A DNA stretch of 43,540 nt from Deltaproteobacteria bacterium UBA1386 (GTDB lineage: Bacteria > Desulfobacterota > Syntrophorhabdia > Syntrophorhabdales > Syntrophorhabdaceae). Numbering within the stretch: position 1 is the stretch's first letter; the number at the start of each line of letters is the position of its first letter. Shown here one piece after another: positions 1 through 6,838 of the stretch. Position numbers and translations under genes: made by a program. The notes under the pieces are model-generated. The model saw nothing but the letters and a program-made list of their open reading frames with translations. It was not told the DNA's origin and did not search any database. The stretch spans positions 1 to 43,540 of the forward strand of contig DBQU01000044.1 in the NCBI GenBank assembly GCA_002305765.1, written 5' to 3'.

Positions 1-43
1 CATTCAACACAGTTGCTGGAACCTTGAGCTTTGAACGGTTTTT

Positions 44-1165
44 TTAGGCTGCTTCCGGTGATACGAGCTGTGTGACGGGGGTGCTGCCCTTGAGTTCGTC
101 CATGACGTCGCGCACGGTGCTGATGCGGTTGACGCGGTAGCCATTCGCGCCCACCGTGTAAAGCGGTTCCTCCACGTCGGAATTGTAGCCTCCGGAGCTG
201 AGAAGCCCGTTGCAGATGCAGAAACAGTCCCCGGTGTTCTCCTGTGCCCTGCACAGGGCGTACCTGCCTTCCCTGTCCTTCGTCATGATGTAGCCCTTGT
301 CGCAGCGGGGCTTTCTCTTGTTGCCGAGCGCCGAGAGGAACATGGGGGATTCCTTGATCACCATGAAGGGCATTCCGCAGGGCGAGCCCGGGGTGGACGC
401 GACGACGATGTCCCTCGGGCCGGCGTTGACTACGGCATGTTTGTACGCCTCCGTCGCGCTGCTCTCCACGGTGGCCAGAAAGCGTGTTCCCATCTGCACC
501 CCGTCGGCGCCCATGGCCAGGAACCGGGAGATGTCGTGGTGATCGTAGATCCCGCCGGCAACGATCACGGGGAAATCGCCGTGGCGTGAAGCGAAGTCCT
601 TGACGGGTGGTAAGAGGTTCTCCAGCCTGTTGGACTCGAGGCCGAGGTCTTCCACCCTGAAACCGAGGTGCCCGCCGGCAAGGGGCCCTTCCAGCACGAC
701 CGCGTCGGGTCGGTATCCCAAACGTTCCCACTTCTTGCAGATGAGCTGAAGAGCCCTCACGGAAGAGACGATCGGGACGAGGGCCGTATCCCCGGGATCT
801 GCGATTCCCGGAAGGGCAAGCGGCAGTCCGCCTCCGGAGATGATGATGTCCACCTTCGCGTCGATGGCCGCCTTCACGGTGACGTCGTAGTCCCTGGCGA
901 TGGCGACCATGACATTGATGCCCGAGACGCCTCCTTTTTCCCGCGCCAGGCAGACCTCTTCGTATACGGCGTCATACGTGCTGTACTCCTTGCCGTTGCG
1001 CTTTGCCAGGAGTCTGTCGAGACACGCGCTGGACACGATGCCGATGCCGCCCTCGGCAGCGACGGCGCTCGCGAGGGGCGACAGGGAGACGCCGATCCCC
1101 ATACCCCCCTGGATAATGGGTACCTGTATGGATTTTCCCTTGATGGTAAGTTCTGGCAGCATCAT
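44..1165 (-). CDS. Nitronate monooxygenase / 2-nitropropane dioxygenase family flavoprotein
   Basis: A 373-residue protein of the FMN-dependent TIM-barrel nitronate monooxygenase family. The N-terminus carries the usual beta-strand and glycine loop (IIQGGMGIGVS), a GGG motif (IIISGGGLPLAL) near residue 110, and the phosphate-binding end of the barrel (IVAGGIYDHHDISRFLAMGADGV, in two parts VAGGI and GADGVQMGTRF) around residues 200-230. A cysteine cluster near the C-terminus (CRAQENTGDCFCICNG) is typical of the anaerobe branch that is often annotated as enoyl-ACP-reductase-like, so the substrate is not certain. Two consecutive ATG codons start the gene; AGAGGG lies just before them and the second ATG is as likely. 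It stands alone on this strand, divergent from the histidine kinase. Family clear, substrate unknown. Confidence 0.9.
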   Translation of the reverse strand: MMLPELTIKGKSIQVPIIQGGMGIGVSLSPLASAVAAEGGIGIVSSACLDRLLAKRNGKEYSTYDAVYEEVCLAREKGGVSGINVMVAIARDYDVTVKAAIDAKVDIIISGGGLPLALPGIADPGDTALVPIVSSVRALQLICKKWERLGYRPDAVVLEGPLAGGHLGFRVEDLGLESNRLENLLPPVKDFASRHGDFPVIVAGGIYDHHDISRFLAMGADGVQMGTRFLATVESSATEAYKHAVVNAGPRDIVVASTPGSPCGMPFMVIKESPMFLSALGNKRKPRCDKGYIMTKDREGRYALCRAQENTGDCFCICNGLLSSGGYNSDVEEPLYTVGANGYRVNRISTVRDVMDELKGSTPVTQLVSPEAA

Positions 1166-1297
1166 CCCTCTGTGCCGTGAATCAATTTTATGACGGATTG
1201 TTGAAGCTGAGAGAAAGAAATAAAAATGAAAACACGACCGCTCAATATAGCATGTTTTTCCGTCAATTACAAAATAATAGATGAAGAGGAAGAAGCA

Positions 1298-1370
1298 GGT
1301 AATGGGTCATGGGTCATGGGTAATGGGAGAGGACGCTCTCCATCACCTATTACCTATCACCCATCACCCC
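1298..1370. repeat. Imperfect inverted repeat built of GGGTCATGGGT units
   Basis: The left arm contains tandem GGGTCATGGGTAATGGGAGAG-type words and the right arm (CTCTCC then ATTACC and ATCACCC words) is its imperfect reverse complement, with the loop GACG at about 1332-1335. It lies in the divergent gap between the flavoprotein and the kinase. It may act as a hairpin or be a mobile short repeat; no function is shown. Confidence 0.7.
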
Positions 1371-1379
1371 TCTTTATGA

Positions 1380-1385
1380 TATAAT
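1380..1385 (+). promoter_or_regulatory. Perfect -10 box (TATAAT) close to the kinase start
   Basis: TATAAT lies only 9 bases before the ATG at 1395, with no recognisable -35 hexamer at the expected distance and no Shine-Dalgarno sequence before the ATG. If used, it would give an almost leaderless mRNA. Confidence 0.4.
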
Positions 1386-1394
1386 GACGCCACC

Positions 1395-2948
1395 ATGCAT
1401 ACCCGGATATCGGAAGATCGCAAGAAGCGGGCCGCAGGCGAAGACGCGACCCCCAGGGCCCTGGCCCTCGCGCTCAGGCGTGCCGAGGAGAAGGTCAGGT
1501 ATCTCGCGGAACGGGACAGGCAGCACAAACTCGCGCAGAGGGAGCTGGAGAAGAGGACCCATGAGCTCAACGAGAGGGTCAAGGAGCTCAATTGCCTTTA
1601 CATGATATCGGGCATCGTCGAGAGGGAGGGGACGACTCTGGACGAGATCCTGCAGAAGACAGTCAACATGGTGCCCGACGCCTGGCAATATCCCGACATC
1701 GCCACGTGTCGCATCATGCTGGGCGACCGGACCTTCGTGAGTGGCGGCTTCGGGGAGACGAGGTGGAGGCAATCCCAGCGGATCGTGGTTCACGGGAAGG
1801 ATGCGGGCCTCCTGGAGGTGTTCTACCTGCAAAGGAGGAGGAAGGCCGACGAGGGGCCTTTCCTCAAGGAGGAGAGGAGTCTCATCGATGCCATAGCGAA
1901 GCGCATCGGCGAGATCGTCGAGCGCATACTGGGAGAGGAGGCCCTGAAAGAGAGCGAATCGAAGATGCGCGCTCTCCTCCTGGCCATTCCCGACCTCATG
2001 TTCCAGATGGATATATCGGGGATCCTTCTCGGCCTCCACCCGGGTGACTTTGCGATCTTGAAGAGCGTTGCCGAAAGACTGGTCGGAGAGAACATCTATC
2101 TCGTATCCGACAGGGAGGAACTCCTTCCGCGAAGGCTTCTCGACCAGGTCATGTCCTGTGTAAGGCAGTCCATATCGACAGGCAAGGCGCAGGTCTTCGA
2201 ACAGCACCTTTCCTTCGGAGGGGAAACGCGGGATTTCGAGGTGCGGATCGTAAGGTGCGGTCCCAACAAGGCGCTGGGCATTGTGCGCGACACAACGAGG
2301 CGCAAAAGGCTGGAAAGAGAGATCCTCGAGATCAGCGGACGTGAACAGCGCAGGATAGGTCAGGACCTTCACGACAGCCTTTGCCAGCACCTCGCGGGCA
2401 TCGGTTTCATGGGCAAGGTGCTGGAAAGAAAGACCGCCGTCGAGCAGCCGATCAAGCCCGGGGATGTCGCCGAAATAGTGGACCTCATCGACCAGGCGAT
2501 AACCCTGACCAGGGGTTTCGCCCGGGGCTTAAACCCGGTCAGGCTCGAGGCGGACGGTCTCATGATGGCGCTTATAGAACTGGCGTCGAACGTGGAAAGG
2601 TTTTTCGGTATCACCTGCGCCTTTGAATACGACTCCCCGGTCCTCATGAGCGATAACGCCGCCGCGACCCATCTTTACCGTATCGCCCAGGAGGCATTGA
2701 ATAATGCCATAAAACATGGTAAGGCAGATAACGTGACCATCGCCATGAAACAGGACGGTGAAAGCTGCGTGCTGACAATCAGCGACAACGGGGTCGGCAT
2801 GTCCGGGACGCAGAACCAGGGAAGGGGTATGGGGCTCAACATAATGCAATACCGGGCTTCCATGATCGGCGCCGTCCTGGAAATAAGGGAGCCGAAGACC
2901 GGGGGATGCGTCATTAGCTGCACCTTCTCCAAAAGACCCGCGATCTGA
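1395..2948 (+). CDS. NarX-like sensor histidine kinase (GAF/PAS-HisKA_3-HATPase)
   Basis: Soluble 517-residue histidine kinase with no membrane segment. Residues about 20-75 are a charged coiled coil, 75-175 look GAF-like, and 190-310 PAS-like ending in the typical IVRDTTRRKRLEREI linker. The HisKA_3 phosphorylation helix (GREQRRIGQDLHDSLCQHL) puts the phospho-acceptor at His326, and the ATPase domain shows EEALNNAIKHGKA near 432 and SDNGVGM plus GRGMGLNIM G-boxes. This is the architecture of NarX/NreB/DegS-type kinases that pair with LuxR-type regulators. The response regulator 60 bases downstream is the obvious partner. The ATG has no Shine-Dalgarno sequence and lies right after a TATAAT box. 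The signal sensed is unknown. Confidence 0.93.
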   Translation: MHTRISEDRKKRAAGEDATPRALALALRRAEEKVRYLAERDRQHKLAQRELEKRTHELNERVKELNCLYMISGIVEREGTTLDEILQKTVNMVPDAWQYPDIATCRIMLGDRTFVSGGFGETRWRQSQRIVVHGKDAGLLEVFYLQRRRKADEGPFLKEERSLIDAIAKRIGEIVERILGEEALKESESKMRALLLAIPDLMFQMDISGILLGLHPGDFAILKSVAERLVGENIYLVSDREELLPRRLLDQVMSCVRQSISTGKAQVFEQHLSFGGETRDFEVRIVRCGPNKALGIVRDTTRRKRLEREILEISGREQRRIGQDLHDSLCQHLAGIGFMGKVLERKTAVEQPIKPGDVAEIVDLIDQAITLTRGFARGLNPVRLEADGLMMALIELASNVERFFGITCAFEYDSPVLMSDNAAATHLYRIAQEALNNAIKHGKADNVTIAMKQDGESCVLTISDNGVGMSGTQNQGRGMGLNIMQYRASMIGAVLEIREPKTGGCVISCTFSKRPAI

Positions 2949-3007
2949 GGGCGACGGCATGCCGACGGGCTTTGCGGGGACATTGACAAGGGGACGGGAG
3001 GATATCC

Positions 3008-3661
3008 GTGACGAAAAGAAAGATATTGATCGTCGATGACCATCCCATTCTGCGAAAGGGATTGACGCTTCTGATCAACCAGGAGCCCGACCTTGTCGTG
3101 TGCGCCGAGGCGGAGCACGCGCAGATGGCCCTGGAATCACTGGAGAGGGTCGTTCCGGATATGGCAATCGTCGACATATCGCTGCCCGGCATCGACGGGA
3201 TCGAGCTGATCAAGGAATTGCACCTGCGTCACAGGGACATGCCTGTTCTCGTTGTCTCCATGCACGACGAGACCCTGTACGCGGAGCGTTCGCTTCGCGC
3301 GGGAGCGCGCGGCTACATAATGAAACAGGAGGCCCTGGAAAAGGTGCTCGTCGCGATCAGAAAGGTCCTCGAAGGGGAGATCTTCGTCAGCGACCGCATC
3401 ACGACGAAGATGCTCGAGAAGTTCGTCTCCGTGGAAGGGGTCAGCCAGACCGCGTCACCGATAGACCTCCTGAGCAACCGCGAACTGACCGTCTTCAGGC
3501 TCATAGGACAGGGGAACAAAACACGCCAGATAGCGGAAAGACTTCATCTCAGCGTCAAGACCGTGGAATCCTACAGGGCGCATATCAAGGAGAAGCTGAA
3601 ACTGGGCGACGGGACGGACCTGCTCAAATATGCCATTCAATGGGTCCAGAGCAGCCCCTGA
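3008..3661 (+). CDS. NarL/FixJ-family response regulator
   Basis: 217-residue regulator with an N-terminal receiver (VDDHPILRKG acidic pocket, phospho-acceptor Asp56 in AIVDISLPG, Lys in GYIMKQEA) and a C-terminal LuxR-type helix-turn-helix (LLSNRELTVFRLIGQGNK ... IAERLHLSVKTVESYRAHI). The GTG start is supported by GGGAGG a few bases upstream. It forms a two-component pair with the upstream kinase, probably co-transcribed with it. Target genes cannot be read from the sequence. The adjacent gdhA locus is one possibility, but there is no direct evidence. Confidence 0.94.
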   Translation: MTKRKILIVDDHPILRKGLTLLINQEPDLVVCAEAEHAQMALESLERVVPDMAIVDISLPGIDGIELIKELHLRHRDMPVLVVSMHDETLYAERSLRAGARGYIMKQEALEKVLVAIRKVLEGEIFVSDRITTKMLEKFVSVEGVSQTASPIDLLSNRELTVFRLIGQGNKTRQIAERLHLSVKTVESYRAHIKEKLKLGDGTDLLKYAIQWVQSSP

Positions 3662-3936
3662 AGAAGGATGGCCGCGTAGACCCCGGGGGTCTTCTCGCCC
3701 CGACCCGCATTTTCCCCCTATCCCCCGAAGATTTTTCCGCCGGGTTCCGTCGTCGGCAGGATCAAGCCAACCGTTGACCGTCAACGCTGCACAGCCCCCA
3801 TGGGGAAAACCACTATGGTATGCATAGTAGTCACCCTGATGCCAAAAACATCCCTGCCCTGATTGTAAAACCTGCTTTTATCGGGTTTTATATACTAGTT
3901 TTTTCTCATACCATCAAAAGGAGAAAAGCGGAGACC

Positions 3937-4152
3937 ATGAGAAAGAGACTTGTCTTTGTGCAGCGGGGAAAAGCCGAGGATACGAAAGCCCTCGAAGATG
4001 CCCTCAAAGGGCACGGGTGGGACCTGGAGACCGTCGTTCTTTCGAAAGACGAACCCCTGCCGAGGAGCTTCGAGAACATCGACGGTCTTCTCATCACGGG
4101 GAGCGATCTGAACGTGTACGATCAGAGCGTGACCCCCCTGGCAGTCTACTGA
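3937..4152 (+). pseudogene. Short reading frame like the N-terminus of a class I glutamine amidotransferase
   Basis: A 71-residue frame. Its sequence (RLVFVQRGKAEDTKALEDAL ... ENIDGLLITGSDLNVYD) resembles the first 70 residues of GMP-synthase-like class I amidotransferases, in which a DGLxxxGxPxSVYD strand-loop precedes the catalytic cysteine strand. The frame stops at 4150-4152, before any catalytic Cys, His or Glu could occur. The next 160 bases are GC-rich in all frames and I find no clear continuation. A preceding longer in-frame start at 3820 is less convincing. It could be a decayed gene or a genuine small protein; the remnant reading is preferred. It precedes gdhA by 175 bases. Confidence 0.45.
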
Positions 4153-4327
4153 GGAATGTCTCGAAGAACAGGCTTTTGATTTCCACGAGGCTCGCCGCCG
4201 GATACGGGCGACGGACCGGCGGTGCGGTGGCCGCCTGCGGCCTTCCGGCCGGCCCGGTCCGGGATGGTTTGCGTGAGAGCCCGGGAAGGGACCGGGATAA
4301 TACATTACAGAGGTGGAGGATTCCATT

Positions 4328-5686
4328 ATGTCAGTTACAAGTGAAATACTGGAGAAGATCAAGAAACAGGACCCCCATGAGTTCGAGTTCCATCAGGCGG
4401 CGGAAGAGGTCCTGGAGAGTCTCGAGCCCACGGCGAAGAAGCACCCCGAGTTCGTAAAGGCCAAGATATACGAAAGGATCGTCGAGCCCGACCGCGTTGT
4501 GATGTTCAGGGTCCCCTGGCTGGACGACAAGGGGGAACTGCAGGTCAACAGGGGTTTTCGCATCCAGTTCAACAATGCTATCGGACCTTACAAGGGCGGC
4601 ACACGCTTCCATCCCTCGGTCAACCTGGGGATCCTCAAGTTCCTCGGGTTCGAGCAGATATTCAAGAATTCCCTCACGACGCTCGCCATGGGCGGCGCCA
4701 AGGGCGGTAGTGATTTTGACCCCAAGGGCAAATCGGACAACGAGGTGATGCGTTTCTGTCACGCCTACATGCTGGAGCTCTTCAGGCACATCGGTCCCGA
4801 CATCGACGTGCCCGCCGGAGACATCGGCGTGGGAGGGCGCGAGATAGGTTACATGTACGGCATGTACAAGAAGATCAGGAACGACCATACGGGGGTTCTC
4901 ACCGGTAAGGGCCTGCCCTTCGGCGGCAGCCTCGTCAGGCCCGAGGCGACGGGATACGGCTGCGTCTACTTCGCCGCGGAGATGCTGGCCACGAAAGGCC
5001 TCGACTTCAAGGGCAAGACCGTTGCCATCAGCGGTTCCGGGAACGTCGCCCAGTTCGCGGTGGAAAAGGTGAACCAACTTGGCGGAAGGGTCGTCACCCT
5101 CTGTGACTCCAGCTCCACCATCGTCGATGGGGAGGGGATATCGGGCGACAAGTGCGGTTACGTCATGGATCTCAAGAATGTCCAGAGGGGCAGGATAAGC
5201 GAGTACGCCGACAAGTTCGGCTGCGCCGTCTGCTACATAGGCGAAAGCGTCTGGGACGTCATCAAGAGCCAGGGTCTCAAGGTCGACATAGCTCTGCCGT
5301 GCGCGACCCAGAACGAGATAGACGGCAGCCACGCGGAAGCGCTCGTGAAGAACGGCTGCGTCTGCGTCGCCGAAGGCTCCAATATGCCTTCGACTCCCGA
5401 GGCGGTCCGCGTCTTCCAGGACAATGGCCTGCTCTTCGGCCCCGGCAAGGCGGCGAACGCCGGAGGAGTCGCGACATCGGGCCTCGAGATGTCCCAGAAC
5501 AGCATGAGGCTTTCCTGGACACGGGAAGAGGTCGACGCCAGGCTGCTTGGCATCATGAAGAGCATCCACAAGTCATGCCTCGATGCCGCCGAAGTATACG
5601 GCAAGAAAGGGGACTATGTCTTCGGTGCCAACGTCGCCGGTTTCCTCAAGGTCGCGAACGCCATGCTCGCTTACGGTTACGTGTGA
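4328..5686 (+). CDS. gdhA: Glutamate dehydrogenase
   Basis: 452-residue hexameric-type glutamate dehydrogenase that interconverts 2-oxoglutarate plus ammonium and glutamate. The substrate site is clear: PYKGGTRFHPSVN, catalytic Lys125 in GGAKGGSDFDPKGKSD, and Asp165 in VPAGDIGVGGREIG. The Rossmann loop is AISGSGNVAQFAVEK. With the ATG at 4328 the catalytic residues fall at 125 and 165, exactly as in the Clostridium symbiosum enzyme, and GGTGGAGGA lies 7 bases upstream. An in-frame GTG at 4313 falls inside that Shine-Dalgarno sequence and is rejected. Length matches the bacterial 450-residue class (usually NADP-linked, but cofactor choice is inferred). The NrpR-type gene 57 bases downstream suggests nitrogen control. 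Confidence 0.97.
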   Translation: MSVTSEILEKIKKQDPHEFEFHQAAEEVLESLEPTAKKHPEFVKAKIYERIVEPDRVVMFRVPWLDDKGELQVNRGFRIQFNNAIGPYKGGTRFHPSVNLGILKFLGFEQIFKNSLTTLAMGGAKGGSDFDPKGKSDNEVMRFCHAYMLELFRHIGPDIDVPAGDIGVGGREIGYMYGMYKKIRNDHTGVLTGKGLPFGGSLVRPEATGYGCVYFAAEMLATKGLDFKGKTVAISGSGNVAQFAVEKVNQLGGRVVTLCDSSSTIVDGEGISGDKCGYVMDLKNVQRGRISEYADKFGCAVCYIGESVWDVIKSQGLKVDIALPCATQNEIDGSHAEALVKNGCVCVAEGSNMPSTPEAVRVFQDNGLLFGPGKAANAGGVATSGLEMSQNSMRLSWTREEVDARLLGIMKSIHKSCLDAAEVYGKKGDYVFGANVAGFLKVANAMLAYGYV

Positions 5687-5743
5687 TAAGGACCGGTGAA
5701 TGGAGCTTTTTTGTGTAAAACTCTGCGCGGAGGGAATGGGTAG

Positions 5744-6838
5744 ATGAACAGGATAATGTTCTCCATTCTCTCCGTGCTTGACAGGGAAGGGGCCCCCTTG
5801 GGCTCCTCCGATATTGCCTCCCGTCTTGTCCGCCAGGGGACGGACCTGTCGGAGCGGACCATCAGGTATTACCTGAAACGTCTCGACGAGGCCGGGTACA
5901 CCGTGACGGACGGCAAGAAAGGCAGGAGGATAACGGCAGGCGGCCGCGCGGAGCTCAGGCAGGGGTACGTGTCCGACCGGGTGGGCTTTATCATCAACAG
6001 GATAAACAACCTCGCCTTCCTGTCCGATTTCGGGCCCGACAACGTGCGCGGGAAGGTGATACTCAATGTCACCTTTGTTCCCGAGGAGAGGCTCGAGGCG
6101 GCCATAGAGGTCCTGGGCGTCGCGCTCAGGTCGCCTTACTCCATGAGTGAGCGGGCGGTCGTCGTCAGGGCCGGGGAACATATCGGCACAGTGGAAGCGC
6201 CGGCAGGAACGGCCGCCATAGGGACCATGTGCAGCATCACCCTCAACGGGATGTTCCTGAAGCGGGGCATCCCCATAGCGACCAAGCTCGGCGGTCTCGT
6301 CGAGGTGGTCGACGGGCGCCCTTTGCGGTTCACATCGGTGATCAGCTATGAGGGGTCTTCGGTCCCTCCCCTCGAGATCCTCATGCGCAGCAGGATGAGT
6401 GATGTGCTTGGCGCGGTGGAAGGGGGATCGGGGCTCATCCTGGGGAGCTACCGGGAGATCCCGGAGAACAGCGTGTCCGACGCGAAGGATCTTCTCGAGC
6501 GCATGGCGCCCCACGGTTTCGGGGGCATCGTGCTCTTCGGGAGCCGGGGAGAACCCCTTCTCGGCATCTCTCCCACAGACGGCAAGGTCGGCATCGTGGT
6601 GCTCGGCGGGCTCAATGTGAACGCGGCCCTCGAGCAGGCCGGGGTGGGCAGGGGAACCCAGGCGATGGCAACGCTCTGCGATTATCCTCTCCTGAGTTCG
6701 ATAGAGGCCCTGGAAAGGGCCTATCTGCCGAGAAAGGAAGAGAGCTCTCTTTTCCTCAGGTATCTTTCCCGGACCCGGCAGGAAAGCGACGACGGTTACT
6801 GGTCCGTCTTAAGGGCGCTGAAGCAGATGACCTTCTGA
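5744..6838 (+). CDS. nrpR: NrpR-type transcriptional regulator (winged helix plus NrpR/DUF128 domain)
   Basis: 364 residues. Residues 1-70 form a winged helix (ILSVLDREGAPLGSSDIASRL ... ERTIRYYLKRLDEAGYTV) and about 80-340 are one NrpR regulatory domain (GLILGSYREIP, GFGGIVLFGSRGEPLLGISP, GIVVLGGLNVNAALEQAG). In methanogenic archaea NrpR represses nitrogen-assimilation genes and is released by 2-oxoglutarate. Bacterial homologues with one regulatory domain are known from genomes but are little studied. Position directly after gdhA, whose product consumes 2-oxoglutarate, fits autogenous or local nitrogen control; that is inference. GGAGGG precedes the ATG. The 3' end overlaps the convergent neighbour by 43 bases. 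Confidence 0.88.
   Translation: MNRIMFSILSVLDREGAPLGSSDIASRLVRQGTDLSERTIRYYLKRLDEAGYTVTDGKKGRRITAGGRAELRQGYVSDRVGFIINRINNLAFLSDFGPDNVRGKVILNVTFVPEERLEAAIEVLGVALRSPYSMSERAVVVRAGEHIGTVEAPAGTAAIGTMCSITLNGMFLKRGIPIATKLGGLVEVVDGRPLRFTSVISYEGSSVPPLEILMRSRMSDVLGAVEGGSGLILGSYREIPENSVSDAKDLLERMAPHGFGGIVLFGSRGEPLLGISPTDGKVGIVVLGGLNVNAALEQAGVGRGTQAMATLCDYPLLSSIEALERAYLPRKEESSLFLRYLSRTRQESDDGYWSVLRALKQMTF

Noticed and set aside
4313..4327. GTG start of gdhA
   Set aside because: The GTG lies inside the Shine-Dalgarno sequence of the ATG at 4328, and family numbering of the catalytic residues fits the ATG.
4153..4327. Riboswitch in the GC-rich leader of gdhA
   Set aside because: Several short GC-rich inverted repeats can be drawn, but no known riboswitch consensus is recognisable.
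4331..5569. 412-codon frame opposite gdhA
   Set aside because: Complementary shadow of a strongly conserved gene, with no domain of its own.
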